Shown: positions 25,092 to 34,486, numbered from the stretch's first letter. The stretch: DNA of 64,000 nucleotides from UBA3006 sp031401235 (GCA_031401235.1 JANNRJ010000030.1:129091-193090); one strand, 5' to 3'. Notes: generated by a model not told the origin, from the letters alone. A program made the numbers and translations.

Positions 25092-26579
25092 ATGAACTTT
25101 GCCGAAATTATTGAGGGGCACCCTTCGTCTTCGATTGCATTGGTTAGTCGTGGAATTTCGACTTCTTATGGTGTCTTGAACGATCAAGTTGGACGTCTTC
25201 GCGGGGCCTTGAGCGAACTGGGAATCGTTAAAGAGGATCGGGTCGCATTGTTGTGCGGCAACAGTCCTTACTTCGTCATCAGTTACTTGGCGTGTCTTGG
25301 CATTGGAGCGGTTGTGGTACCGCTTAATCCGGCAAGTCCGACACTCGAGATTCAACGTGAATTGCAAGTAGTTGGCGCACGAGCAATCGTCATTGAACCA
25401 ATGGCGATTTCAGCGTGGCAGAGTATTGATCGCAATGCCGTGCCGACACTGACCACAGTTATCGCTACCGACGGTCACGAATTGCCAGACGCTCTCACAT
25501 TGAGCAGTCTTCTTGATCATTCACCGATACCGATTGTGGCAATCGAACCTGATCAACTCGCCGTCTTGATGTTCACTAGCGGCACCGCTGGTGCACCCAA
25601 GGCTGCAATGTTGTCGCACCAAAATCTGTACGCCAACGTACGACAACTTGGTAGTTTCTCGCTGATCACCCCGAGTGATGTTGTTTACGGTGTGCTACCG
25701 CTATTTCATATCTTTGGTCTGAATGTGATGCTTGGATTCACACTGTTTGTTGGGGCCAGTGTCGTATTAGTGGAACGATTTGATCCCGTAACTGCCCTTG
25801 AGACTTTCGAAAAGCGGCAAATAACTGTGGTGCCAGGCGCTCCCCAAGTGTGGTCGGCTTTTGCCCAGTTGCCCGGTCTGGATCCAAATTCCTTTGCCGG
25901 CATTCGGATTGCTCTTACTGGTGCGGCAAAAATGCCAGAAGATGTCACCGTACTTTTTCAGCAGCGATTCGGGTTGAACATTTACGAAGGCTATGGTCTC
26001 ACCGAGGCGTCGCCGGTTGTCTCAATGTCAATTGGTGATGAGTTCAGGGTGGGATCGGTCGGTCAGGTGTTACCCGGTGTTGAAGTTCGACTGGTTGATG
26101 AAAATGGTGAGGACGCATTGCGTGGTGACGCAGGTGAATTGTGGGTGCGCGGCGACAACATATTTATGGGATATCTGGATGATCCCCAAGCCACCGCTCG
26201 TGTACTTACCCCAGACGGTTGGTTACGTACCGGTGATGTTGCGGTGATCGATGACGAGGGTTATACATTTCTCGTTGACCGGGTGAAAGATCTGATTATC
26301 GTTTCCGGTTTCAATGTCTATCCTGCAGAAGTCGAAACAGTATTAAACAGTCACCCCCACATCGCCGCCGCCGCCGTGGTTGGCGTTGCTCATCCACACA
26401 CCGGGGAGACTGTTCGCGCGTTCATCGTCCCAGCGATTGGTGTCCACTTGGATGAAGATGCTGTAATCGAGTTCTGTCAACAGCATCTAGCGCGCTACAA
26501 ATGTCCATCCAAGGTGTTGATGGTTGATGCTCTACCCGTTGGTGGCACCGGCAAGGTACTGCGCCGAGAATTGCACTGA
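25092..26579 (+). CDS. AMP-dependent acyl-CoA synthetase/ligase
   Basis: A 495-residue ANL-superfamily enzyme that adenylates a carboxylic acid and transfers it to CoA. The P-loop-like motif is MFTSGTAGAPKAAMLSHQN; YEGYGLTEASPVVS and GWLRTGDVAVIDDEGY bind the adenylate, and the catalytic lysine lies in GGTGKVLRREL at the C-terminus. It most resembles medium or long-chain acyl-CoA synthetases, but the acid cannot be named. Its last 48 bases overlap the convergent membrane-protein gene. Confidence 0.88.
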   Translation: MNFAEIIEGHPSSSIALVSRGISTSYGVLNDQVGRLRGALSELGIVKEDRVALLCGNSPYFVISYLACLGIGAVVVPLNPASPTLEIQRELQVVGARAIVIEPMAISAWQSIDRNAVPTLTTVIATDGHELPDALTLSSLLDHSPIPIVAIEPDQLAVLMFTSGTAGAPKAAMLSHQNLYANVRQLGSFSLITPSDVVYGVLPLFHIFGLNVMLGFTLFVGASVVLVERFDPVTALETFEKRQITVVPGAPQVWSAFAQLPGLDPNSFAGIRIALTGAAKMPEDVTVLFQQRFGLNIYEGYGLTEASPVVSMSIGDEFRVGSVGQVLPGVEVRLVDENGEDALRGDAGELWVRGDNIFMGYLDDPQATARVLTPDGWLRTGDVAVIDDEGYTFLVDRVKDLIIVSGFNVYPAEVETVLNSHPHIAAAAVVGVAHPHTGETVRAFIVPAIGVHLDEDAVIEFCQQHLARYKCPSKVLMVDALPVGGTGKVLRRELH

Positions 26580-27287
26580 CCGGCGTGTCGCATTACTAGC
26601 AATGAGAAAGCCCCCAAACAGCGCACAAACACCGATCAGTAAAGTAATCGCAAAGGCCCGATCCTGACCGAGTCGACCGGCAAACAAACCGCTGGCCGAC
26701 AAGATCAGCGTGCCGACGGCAATGACTATGTTGCCAAGTGCTAATCGGCCCGGTGACTTTCGACCAATAATTCTCCATGTCGACCACAATGCTCCAGCGA
26801 TGATGATCAGTGCTGGAATACCTGAACCAATTGCCGCAAGTATTCTTGGGGCAGCACCGAATACCTCCCGACCGACGGGAAACTCGGCTCGAACAATTGA
26901 GATCTTGGTCGGAGACATCGCCACAACACCAGTAGCAAACCCTGTTGCGGCAATGAGCCACGTCCGGACTAAGTCTCCGATGGTCCTTCCAGCCAATAAG
27001 TACACCGTGCCAAGTGCCAGCCAAGACACATTGAGTACTGCGCCGCAGAGAAAGAAGAGTCGGAAGATTACGATTGTCCAACCAGTACTTTCCGCCCACC
27101 ACAGAGCGAGCGAGCCGATAGCAAACAACGCCATGGCAATACTCCAGGCCAATTCGTGAGGTTGGCGTCGCCGCAACCAGCGGTCAAAGGTCGACAGGGT
27201 AAAGGCACAGGCAACTAATCCAGCCGCTCCGGCTAAGGCGCAATTGATGACATTGGCAGATGGTTCGAGGGCAAAAATCCCTTGCAT
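26532..27287 (-). CDS. Polytopic membrane protein of unknown function
   Basis: About 251 residues with seven or eight predicted helices and no catalytic motif I recognise. The start at 27287 (MQGIFALEPSANVINCALAG) is preferred because it leaves a control region before rex; the frame is open to 27365, next to the rex start. Its 3' end overlaps the acyl-CoA ligase gene by 48 bases. The frame is supported by its even hydrophobic pattern (helices such as LFAIGSLALWWAE and PALIIIAGALWSTW). Confidence 0.65.
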   Translation of the reverse strand: MQGIFALEPSANVINCALAGAAGLVACAFTLSTFDRWLRRRQPHELAWSIAMALFAIGSLALWWAESTGWTIVIFRLFFLCGAVLNVSWLALGTVYLLAGRTIGDLVRTWLIAATGFATGVVAMSPTKISIVRAEFPVGREVFGAAPRILAAIGSGIPALIIIAGALWSTWRIIGRKSPGRLALGNIVIAVGTLILSASGLFAGRLGQDRAFAITLLIGVCALFGGFLIASNATRRSVQFSAQYLAGATNG

Positions 27288-27329
27288 TGCCCCGCAGGCT
27301 AGTTCCCGTTGGTTGGGGCCTAGTGGACT

Positions 27330-27347
27330 TCGTGAAATCATGCACGA
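27330..27347 (+). promoter_or_regulatory. Candidate Rex operator upstream of rex
   Basis: TCGTGAAATCATGCACGA lies 19 bases before the rex start. The Rex consensus is TTGTGAANNNNTTCACAA; 11 of its 14 fixed positions match with exact spacing, and the site is nearly palindromic. Rex genes are commonly autoregulated. It could also act on the divergent membrane-protein gene. Confidence 0.55.
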
Positions 27348-27365
27348 ACGCCTACCCTTGGTCAA

Positions 27366-28025
27366 GTGGCAGACAACTTACGCCGAGCGATTCCTGATGC
27401 GGCGGTGGCCCGACTACCCGTATACCTGCAAATTCTCAACGGTTTGGTGACTCAAGATGTGCATCAATTATCGAGTGATCAACTCGCCGCATTTGCCGGC
27501 GTAAACGCGGCCAAGGTACGCAAAGACCTCTCCTATCTGGGAAGTTATGGAACTCGCGGAGTTGGATACGAAGTTGAGTACCTGGTGTACCAAATCAAAC
27601 GCGAACTTGGGTTGCTCAGTGATTGGAACGTTGTCTTGGTTGGTGCCGGCAATCTTGGAAATGCATTGGCGAATTACAGTGGGTTTGCCTCCCGTGGATT
27701 TTCAGTGGCGGCGATCGTCGATATCGATGACAAGAAGGTCGGCAACCTAGTCGGCGATGTTCGGGTTCAGCATGTGAACGAACTTGCCGCAATTGTTCGG
27801 GAGCTTTCTGTGAGTATCGGAGTAATTGCAACTCCCATCGAGTCGGCACAGGTCGCAGCCGATCTACTCGTTGTCGCCGGCATTGGATCGATATTAAATT
27901 TTGCATCAACCGTGCTGTCGGTACCCGATCACATTTCGGTGCGAAGCGTAGACCTCGGTGTTGAACTGCAAATATTGGGTTATTACGAGCAATTGAACCG
28001 TCGAGAGGTAACCGCATGTCGATAG
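27366..28025 (+). CDS. rex: Redox-sensing transcriptional repressor Rex
   Basis: A 219-residue repressor. The N-terminal winged helix (PVYLQILNGLVTQDVHQLSS, then RKDLSYLGSYGTRGVGYEV) binds DNA; the Rossmann domain (VVLVGAGNLGNALANY) binds NADH, which releases Rex from its operator. The start is GTG 27366. The last bases overlap the hemA start by ten. Rex typically represses respiratory and heme genes, and here it leads the heme operon and probably controls it through the operator at 27330. Complex I downstream is a possible further target. Confidence 0.93.
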   Translation: MADNLRRAIPDAAVARLPVYLQILNGLVTQDVHQLSSDQLAAFAGVNAAKVRKDLSYLGSYGTRGVGYEVEYLVYQIKRELGLLSDWNVVLVGAGNLGNALANYSGFASRGFSVAAIVDIDDKKVGNLVGDVRVQHVNELAAIVRELSVSIGVIATPIESAQVAADLLVVAGIGSILNFASTVLSVPDHISVRSVDLGVELQILGYYEQLNRREVTACR

Positions 28026-29272
28026 TGGTGATGGGTATCAACCATCGATCTGCGCCGTTAGATGTGATCGAACGTGTAAGCATTGCCGAAGGCGCATTAC
28101 CAAAGGCGCTTCACGGTCTGGTCTCGCGCGACAATGTTCGAGAAACGGTGGTGCTATCCACCTGCAATCGCACCGAAGTTTATGTGGTAGCCGAAAAATT
28201 TCACGGCGCATATGCTGATGTTCGAGATTTCTTCTGTGAAATTTCTGGACTATCGGCCGATGAACTTCATCCCCACTTCTACAGCCAGCACGACGAAGCC
28301 GCAGTTGCCCACCTATTTGATGTTGCCTGTGGACTTGATTCTGCGGTAATTGGCGAAGGTGAAATTTTAGGACAGGTGAAACTTGCTTGGGAACGCGCTC
28401 GAGACCAAGCAACCGCCCGTACCACTCTCAATATGTTGTTTCGACATGCGGTCGAAGTTGGCAAACGAGCGCGAACCGAGACCGCAATCAGTTCCTCGAC
28501 AGCCTCGATTTCGCATGCGGCAGTCGAGATGGCCCGAGAGTCACTTGGTTCATTGAGTGGACGCCGAATGCTTGTCGTGGGGGCTGGTGAAATGGGCACT
28601 GGTATCGCGCGTGCACTTGGTGGCGCCGGGGCAACTGACATTATTGTGCTCAATCGGAGCACCGAACGGGCGGCGAAGCTAGCCGAGCGAGTCGGAGCAA
28701 TTGTTGGAGATTTCAACGACTTGGCTACTGCACTCAGCTCGGCCGATGTTGTACTTACCTGTACAGGGTCTGGGGAAATAATTATTTCGGAGAAAATGGT
28801 CACAGAGTCACGCATCTCCGGACAGCCGTTGCTCATTGTCGACATTGCAATGCCCCGCGATGTGGAGCACTCTGTTGGCAGACTCGAGGGCGTGACTTTG
28901 CGCGATTTGGACGATTTGCGTGACTGGGCGCAAACTGGCATCGAAGCGCGAAAATTGGAGGTTCAGCAGGTGCGTGAAATTGTTGCCGATGAAGTCGAGC
29001 GTTTTGGCCAGTATTTAATCGCTCGCCAAGCCGCCCCATTGATCGCCGAGTTGCATGAGCGAGCCGAAATCCTTCGGCAAGCCGAAATTGATCGATTTTC
29101 GTCGCGCCTGTCTGCATTGAGTCTCGAACAACGTGAACATGTCGAAGTACTGACAAAGGCGATCGTGGCTAAATTACTGCATTCGCCTTCTACGCAATTG
29201 AAGAACAGTGCCGGCACTCCTCAAGGTGAGCGAATCTCGGCCGCGTTGCGTGACTTATTTGATATTGAATAA
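28016..29272 (+). CDS. hemA: Glutamyl-tRNA reductase
   Basis: A 418-residue enzyme that commits glutamyl-tRNA to tetrapyrrole synthesis, giving glutamate-1-semialdehyde. VVLSTCNRTEVYVV holds the catalytic cysteine, DSAVIGEGEILGQVK binds substrate, and MLVVGAGEMGTGIARALG is the NADPH fold. The C-terminal dimerisation helices end LRDLFDIE. The ATG at 28016 follows GAGAGG and overlaps rex. Confidence 0.95.
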   Translation: MSIVVMGINHRSAPLDVIERVSIAEGALPKALHGLVSRDNVRETVVLSTCNRTEVYVVAEKFHGAYADVRDFFCEISGLSADELHPHFYSQHDEAAVAHLFDVACGLDSAVIGEGEILGQVKLAWERARDQATARTTLNMLFRHAVEVGKRARTETAISSSTASISHAAVEMARESLGSLSGRRMLVVGAGEMGTGIARALGGAGATDIIVLNRSTERAAKLAERVGAIVGDFNDLATALSSADVVLTCTGSGEIIISEKMVTESRISGQPLLIVDIAMPRDVEHSVGRLEGVTLRDLDDLRDWAQTGIEARKLEVQQVREIVADEVERFGQYLIARQAAPLIAELHERAEILRQAEIDRFSSRLSALSLEQREHVEVLTKAIVAKLLHSPSTQLKNSAGTPQGERISAALRDLFDIE

Positions 29273-29284
29273 GTTGATCTGCGT

Positions 29285-30157
29285 ATGATCCGTCTTGCCA
29301 CTCGATCGAGTGCGCAGGCCCGTACGCAGTCAGAAATAGTCGCCCAGGCAATAACAACTTTGTCCGGTGGCGAGCAAGTTGAACTCGTGTTCGTGGAAAC
29401 GCTTGGCGACCAACAGCCTGATGTTCCACTGCACATCATCGGTGGGCAGGGTGTGTTTGTCAAGGAAGTCCAACTCGCAGTGCTTAATGGAGACGCTGAT
29501 ATCGCGGTTCATTCAGCCAAGGATCTCCCGTCATCGTCAACACCAGGTCTCATTGTTGGAGCTTGGTGTGAGCGTCGCGATGCTCGCGATGCTTTGGTCG
29601 GTTCTCGACTCGATGAGCTAGTTCACGGAGCAACGGTGGCGACGGGTTCGGTTCGTCGTAGTAAGCAATTGAGCACTTTGAGACCAGATCTGCGATTTGT
29701 TGATTTGCGAGGAAATATTCAGACCCGGTTGAAGAAAATTCCTGAGGGTGGTGCGATTGTGATGGCGGTGGCCGCGTTGCAAGTGCTTGATCTCACTGAG
29801 CAAATCGCAGACATTCTTGATCCAAGTGTTGTGGTGCCGATGATTGGTCAAGGTTGTGTGGCGGTCGAGTGTCGTACCGATGATCTTCAAACTCAGGAGT
29901 TGCTCAAACTCGTTGATCATCCGTCAACACGGCGAGCGGTCGAAATCGAGCGCATGTTTTTGGCCGAACTTGGCGCGGGATGCAGCATGCCTGTCGGCGC
30001 GTATGTCGATGGCACTGATGTTCTCACCACATTCTTGGCATCGGGTGTAGAAATTGATGCGCCTTGGGTGATCTTTCACGAATCGTTGTCAAGCACTGTT
30101 GATCCCTATCAACGGGCAGTTGAATTGGCGAGGAAGTCTCGCGACTCGGTGTCATGA
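29285..30157 (+). CDS. hemC: Porphobilinogen deaminase (hydroxymethylbilane synthase)
   Basis: A 290-residue enzyme that polymerises four porphobilinogens. Recognisable motifs are MIRLATRSSAQARTQSE, FVKEVQLAVLNGDADIAVHS, KDLPSS, TGSVRRSKQL and the dipyrromethane-anchoring cysteine in LGAGCSMPVGAY. It follows hemA by 12 bases and its stop overlaps the hemD start by four bases (ATGA), so coupled translation is likely. Confidence 0.95.
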   Translation: MIRLATRSSAQARTQSEIVAQAITTLSGGEQVELVFVETLGDQQPDVPLHIIGGQGVFVKEVQLAVLNGDADIAVHSAKDLPSSSTPGLIVGAWCERRDARDALVGSRLDELVHGATVATGSVRRSKQLSTLRPDLRFVDLRGNIQTRLKKIPEGGAIVMAVAALQVLDLTEQIADILDPSVVVPMIGQGCVAVECRTDDLQTQELLKLVDHPSTRRAVEIERMFLAELGAGCSMPVGAYVDGTDVLTTFLASGVEIDAPWVIFHESLSSTVDPYQRAVELARKSRDSVS

Positions 30158-30879
30158 TCGTCGATGCGCTCGAGGGCAAACGCATCGTCGTCACCCGTCC
30201 AGCAAATCAATCCAACTCGGTGATAGAGCTGCTGTTAGACCATGGAGCGTTGCCACTTCAAATGCCGCTGATTGAGATATGTGCACCCAGCGACGGTGGT
30301 GAATCATTGCGCCGCGAATTAGTCGAACTTGACACATTTGATTGGGTCGTGGTGACGTCGGCCAATGGAGCAGCAGCAATTGTCGGCGATTTACAAAACC
30401 GTGACAGGCGACCATATATTGCGGCGATTGGTGATGCCACCAATCTGGCACTGGGTTCAATTGCAGATTTTGTTCCATCGTCTGCTCGAGGCGACGTGCT
30501 TGCCGCCGAGTTTCCAATTGGTGGTGGGCGAGTGTTACTAATTCAGGCTGAAGTTGTAGATGGCTCCATTGGATCATCGTTGGCGTTACGCGGTTGGAGT
30601 GTCACTGCAGTTGCTGCATATCAAACTCGTTGGCTACATCCTGATCCTGAAATTCTTGCCCAGGCAATTAATTCAGATGCGCTAGTGCTGGCGTCAGGTT
30701 CGGCAGCGCGGTCATGGGTACAAAGTGCAGGTACGCGAACTCCACCAATTGTGGTGGCAATTGGACAATCGACCGCGGCGGTTTCCGAATTGGTCGGAAT
30801 TCGCGTAACTGAAATTGCCGCCGAGCCAACTCCGAGTTGTGTCCTTGACACGCTGACCGATATTTTCTTGCGGCTCTAG
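30154..30879 (+). CDS. hemD: Uroporphyrinogen-III synthase
   Basis: A 241-residue protein of the poorly conserved HemD family, identified by KRIVVTRPANQSNSVIELL at the N-terminus, WVVVTSANGAAAIVGDL in the middle, and its place between hemC and hemB. It cyclises hydroxymethylbilane with ring D inversion. Unlike mycobacterial Rv0511 it is not fused to a methyltransferase. Its TAG stop is the first codon of an 18-bp repeat array that runs to the hemB start. Confidence 0.88.
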   Translation: MIVDALEGKRIVVTRPANQSNSVIELLLDHGALPLQMPLIEICAPSDGGESLRRELVELDTFDWVVVTSANGAAAIVGDLQNRDRRPYIAAIGDATNLALGSIADFVPSSARGDVLAAEFPIGGGRVLLIQAEVVDGSIGSSLALRGWSVTAVAAYQTRWLHPDPEILAQAINSDALVLASGSAARSWVQSAGTRTPPIVVAIGQSTAAVSELVGIRVTEIAAEPTPSCVLDTLTDIFLRL

Positions 30880-30930
30880 CCGTAATCTTTTGGCTAGCCG
30901 TAACCTTTTGGCTAGCCGTAACCTGTTGGT
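30877..30930 (+). repeat. Three tandem 18-bp repeats between hemD and hemB
   Basis: Units are TAGCCGTAATCTTTTGGC, TAGCCGTAACCTTTTGGC and TAGCCGTAACCTGTTGGT. They fill exactly the space from the hemD stop codon to the hemB ATG at 30931. Each unit has in-frame TAG and TAA codons, and the junctions read GGCTAGCC, an 8-base palindrome. No ordinary ribosome binding site for hemB is visible other than within the repeat. Confidence 0.9.
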
Positions 30931-31911
30931 ATGGCGTTTCCAATCCATCGACCTCGCCGACTGCGCCAAAGTTCGGCAATTCGCAACTTGGTAGCCGAGG
31001 TCAATTTGGGTGTTCACGATCTTGTGGCGCCGTTATTTGTTCGCGAGGGCATTTCGACACCGCAATCGATTGACTCTTTACCTGGCGTAATGCAACATAC
31101 TCGCGAGTCATTGCGCAAGGAAGTTCATCAACTTGCCGAACTCGGAGTACCAGCAATTATTTTGTTCGGAGTTCCATCTTCAAAAGATGAAGTCGGATCG
31201 GGTGCTTTTGATCCTGATGGAATCGTTCAGCTTTCTCTGCGCGATCTGGCTGACGATGTCGGCGATCGCATTGCTCTCATTTCTGATTTGTGCGTCGACG
31301 AGTATACATCGCACGGTCATTGTGGAGTGCTGAATGCACATGGTGATGTTGATAACGATGCGACGCTTGATGTGTATTGTCGGACTGCTCTTGCTCAAGC
31401 TCAAGCCGGTGCAAGCATCGTCGCCCCAAGTGGGATGATGGACGGTCAAGTAGGTGCGATTCGTAATTCTTTGGATGGGGCCGGATTCACCAACGTGGCG
31501 ATTATGGCATATTCGGCAAAGTACGCATCTGGCCTGTACGGACCATTCCGCGATGCGGTGGATGTGCAAATCAGTGATGGTGGGAATCGCAAGGGGTATC
31601 AGCAGGATTGGCGCAATTCTCGCGAGGCACTGCGCGAAGTTGATGCCGACATCGAACAAGGCGCCGACATTGTGATGATCAAACCAGCAATGAGCTATCT
31701 GGATGTCATAGCCGCGGTCCGTGCTCGAGTAAACGTGCCCGTTGCCGCTTACCACGTGAGTGGAGAGTACGCAATGATTAAGGCTGCCGCGGCCAACGGT
31801 TGGATCGACCACGATGCAGTAGCTCTTGAGCAACTCACCGCTGTCAAGCGTGCCGGTGCCGACATCATTATCACGTATTTTGCGCGCTGGTTCGCCGAAC
31901 AGAATCAATAA
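30931..31911 (+). CDS. hemB: Delta-aminolevulinic acid dehydratase (porphobilinogen synthase)
   Basis: A 326-residue enzyme that joins two 5-aminolevulinates. The active-site lysines lie in YSAKYASGLYGPF and IVMIKPAMSYLD. The metal region reads DLCVDEYTSHGHCG, keeping two of the three zinc cysteines and with aspartate in place of the middle one, a mixed type seen in other actinobacteria. It follows the 18-bp repeat array directly. The 3' end lies four bases before the chosen hemL start. Confidence 0.95.
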   Translation: MAFPIHRPRRLRQSSAIRNLVAEVNLGVHDLVAPLFVREGISTPQSIDSLPGVMQHTRESLRKEVHQLAELGVPAIILFGVPSSKDEVGSGAFDPDGIVQLSLRDLADDVGDRIALISDLCVDEYTSHGHCGVLNAHGDVDNDATLDVYCRTALAQAQAGASIVAPSGMMDGQVGAIRNSLDGAGFTNVAIMAYSAKYASGLYGPFRDAVDVQISDGGNRKGYQQDWRNSREALREVDADIEQGADIVMIKPAMSYLDVIAAVRARVNVPVAAYHVSGEYAMIKAAAANGWIDHDAVALEQLTAVKRAGADIIITYFARWFAEQNQ

Positions 31912-31915
31912 TCAC

Positions 31916-33253
31916 GTGACGATTCCGTTGTGTGACGAAGTGAAGTGTGTGTCCGCAGGCTGTACCGCCACAGTCTGCGTTGGGGCGGGAATCGCTTCAA
32001 ATCACGAATTCTTTCAACGATCGACACGGGCTATACCCGGCGGTGTAAATAGCTCAATCCGGGCATTCAAAGCCGTTGGTGGTGAGCCCTACATCGTGGC
32101 CCGAGGGGACGGACCATATGTCTTCGATGTTGAAGGTCGCCGATACATCGACCTAGTCCAAAGCTACGGTGCGATCATCTTGGGTCATGCCCATCCGGCA
32201 ATTACTTTGGCTATCCGCAAGGCCGTGACCGACGGTACATCGTACGGCGCACCAACTCCTCGCGAAATGAAACTTGCCGAAGCAATTCGCCAACGCGTTC
32301 CAAGTTGCCAACGAGTGCGTCTGATGAACAGCGGTACTGAAGCCACGAGCACGGCGGTACGTTTAGCGCGCGGAGCAACGGGCCGCAAACGCATCATCAC
32401 TTTTGCTGGCAACTTTCATGGTGCCACCGATGCGTTACTCGCCGCGGGTGGCAGTGGAATAGCAACGTTGGGAATTCCAGGTACAGCAGGAGTCCCCGAA
32501 GAGGCGGTTGCCAACACGTTGGTCGTTCCATACAACATTGTTCCCGAAATTGGAAACGATGTTGCCGCCGTGATTGTGGAACCGATCGCCGCGAACATGG
32601 GCGTAATCGCCCCGGCAAGCGGATTTCTCGAAGGATTACGAACCGCATGTGATCGGGCCGGGGCGGTTCTCATTTTCGATGAAGTGATCACCGGGTTTCG
32701 CGTTGGTACGGGAGGAGCGCAAGCGAAATACGATGTTCGCCCCGACCTCACCTGCTTTGGCAAGGTGATTGGTGGTGGATTACCAATTGGCGCAGTCGGT
32801 GGTTCAGAAGCAGTGATGGACCACCTCACTCCGCAAGGCAAGGTATTTCATGCTGGAACGCTTGCCGGCAATCCACTGGCAACCGCGGCCGGCCTCGCCG
32901 CATTGAACGAACTCACTCCTGATGTGTATATGGAACTTGCGGCGCGGGCGCGAACATTGTCGGCATTGCTACGCGAGGCATGCGCTTCAGCCGGGATGAC
33001 AGTGCAATTTCCAGTGGTGGGCACTCTTGTAGGCATGTATTTCGGACAATCAGTTCCCACAAATTTTGACCAAGCAAAGAAAACAGACGAAAAAATGTAC
33101 GCCCGGTTTTTCCATTCAATGTTGGAGCATGGTGTTGCTCTGGCACCGGGCGCTTACGAGGCTCTCTTCGTCGGACTCGGCCACACCGATGAGGTTCTTA
33201 CTCAACTTGCACACGCCGCTAATGCCGCGGCGATTGCTGCGATGGACCAATAG
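31916..33253 (+). CDS. hemL: Glutamate-1-semialdehyde 2,1-aminomutase
   Basis: About 445 residues of class III PLP aminotransferase. FFQRSTRAIPGGVNSSIRAF, MNSGTEATSTAVRLARG and the PLP lysine in CFGKVIGGGLPIGAVGG identify it. It makes 5-aminolevulinate from the HemA product. The start is uncertain: no ATG precedes the conserved N-terminus outside hemB, and GTG at 31916, 31940 or 31949 could serve. Family length favours one of the latter two, and the intervening cysteine-rich residues may not be translated. Confidence 0.9.
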   Translation: MTIPLCDEVKCVSAGCTATVCVGAGIASNHEFFQRSTRAIPGGVNSSIRAFKAVGGEPYIVARGDGPYVFDVEGRRYIDLVQSYGAIILGHAHPAITLAIRKAVTDGTSYGAPTPREMKLAEAIRQRVPSCQRVRLMNSGTEATSTAVRLARGATGRKRIITFAGNFHGATDALLAAGGSGIATLGIPGTAGVPEEAVANTLVVPYNIVPEIGNDVAAVIVEPIAANMGVIAPASGFLEGLRTACDRAGAVLIFDEVITGFRVGTGGAQAKYDVRPDLTCFGKVIGGGLPIGAVGGSEAVMDHLTPQGKVFHAGTLAGNPLATAAGLAALNELTPDVYMELAARARTLSALLREACASAGMTVQFPVVGTLVGMYFGQSVPTNFDQAKKTDEKMYARFFHSMLEHGVALAPGAYEALFVGLGHTDEVLTQLAHAANAAAIAAMDQ

Positions 33254-33261
33254 CGCGATCC

Positions 33262-33867
33262 ATGCGTCAATTGTTGTCGGCACGCTTATGGATCACAATT
33301 GGAATCATTGTCGTACTCAGCGCGGGATTGTTGCTGATATTTTCGCTCACTAGTGGCGAATCTCCCCAGGTCGTCGGTGTTCCCAACACGCACACGATTG
33401 ATCTCATCGCATCCGTATCCAATCTGCAAGCCGATGCGGGCTGGAGTATTGCCGATTCAAAAACCATCGGTCAAGCATCGCCAATACTTGATGATGGTCG
33501 CACAATTCGAATCGTTCCCAACACACCAGGAGAGATCACTTGTACCGATCTGGTTACGCCTTCAAGTTGCGTGCTGCTTGCCGACACTTTGGGCGGTGCG
33601 ATTGTATGGTTTACGTTGTTGCCTGCAGATTCTCAACGCCCACTTACCCACCTGAATTTGCCGGCGGTTGTTGACATGCTTGATGCCGGCAATCTCGGTG
33701 TATTGGCTAACGATTGGATTGTTAAATTGGCAACTCCAACAAAGCGCACTTGTGATACGTCAACAAAGACTTTGCGCGAGTTCATCACGCAGTATTCGCC
33801 GGACCGCAGCATGTCAATTCTGGATCTCATCTCTGATCAGATCACCGAAGTGGTCTGTATTAAATAG
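33262..33867 (+). CDS. Single-pass membrane-anchored protein of unknown function
   Basis: A 201-residue protein with one N-terminal hydrophobic helix (residues 9-27, ITIGIIVVLSAGLLLIFSL) that is probably a membrane anchor, and an extracytoplasmic part with four cysteines (C95, C102 and later TCDTSTK, VVCIK) that could form disulfides. I recognise no family. It follows hemL by eight bases and may be the last gene of the heme operon. Confidence 0.65.
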   Translation: MRQLLSARLWITIGIIVVLSAGLLLIFSLTSGESPQVVGVPNTHTIDLIASVSNLQADAGWSIADSKTIGQASPILDDGRTIRIVPNTPGEITCTDLVTPSSCVLLADTLGGAIVWFTLLPADSQRPLTHLNLPAVVDMLDAGNLGVLANDWIVKLATPTKRTCDTSTKTLREFITQYSPDRSMSILDLISDQITEVVCIK

Positions 33868-33892
33868 TTCGCTCGAGGCTGGCGCCGGTCAC

Positions 33893-34474
33893 TTAGCCGA
33901 ACTCTGGCCAATTGGGCTCGCTGAAAAATCCTGGACCGAACACGGTCAATACGATTACCCCCAAGGCGAGACCAAGAAGGATGGCCAATAGAGCGGCTCG
34001 AGGTCCAGCAAGTAACCGTCGGAATCCCAGAAGTGATTGCACCGGAGCGATTGAGTCGAATGCAAAACGACCAGGTCCGAGGAACGCTACTGCCACGGCG
34101 ACAACCGCATATACCATCCATCCGTTGTAGGCAATGAAGCCACCAGCCCAACTCAGCGCAAAGATTCCGTTTACCGCGATCCCAATCACTCCCGCAGCGG
34201 CTAGTGGAGTAAAGAGTCCAAAAATTAATAAAACTCCGGTACTAATCTCTATGACCGTGAGAATCCAAGCAAGCACTGTGGTTGACTCGTATCCAAGGAT
34301 CTGCAGGAATTGTTCCATTCCGTCGAGACCTGCTGGGTCGGTGCCTCCGAACCATCCCAACTTCGTCATTCCCTGGGAAAAGAAGACTAGTCCGAGCACA
34401 ACTCGAAGAGATAAAAGTACCAAGTCAAGGTAACCACTCTTGACCGTGCCAGTTTCCGATTCGTCGGACATCAC
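33893..34474 (-). CDS. DoxX-family membrane protein
   Basis: A 193-residue protein with four predicted helices. LRVVLGLVFFSQGMTKLGWF is the typical DoxX start, and GLFTPLAAAGVIGIAVNGIF lies in the middle. DoxX-like proteins are associated with quinone, thiol or sulfur redox chemistry in the membrane, with no single established reaction. A perfect palindrome sits 13 bases before the start and probably controls it. GAGGGG provides the ribosome binding site. Confidence 0.82.
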   Translation of the reverse strand: MMSDESETGTVKSGYLDLVLLSLRVVLGLVFFSQGMTKLGWFGGTDPAGLDGMEQFLQILGYESTTVLAWILTVIEISTGVLLIFGLFTPLAAAGVIGIAVNGIFALSWAGGFIAYNGWMVYAVVAVAVAFLGPGRFAFDSIAPVQSLLGFRRLLAGPRAALLAILLGLALGVIVLTVFGPGFFSEPNWPEFG

Positions 34475-34486
34475 GTAGTTCCCCTC

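Noticed and set aside
31826..31915. Longer HemL reading frame beginning at 31826
   Set aside because: It would overlap hemB by about 85 bases and adds residues unlike the family N-terminus.
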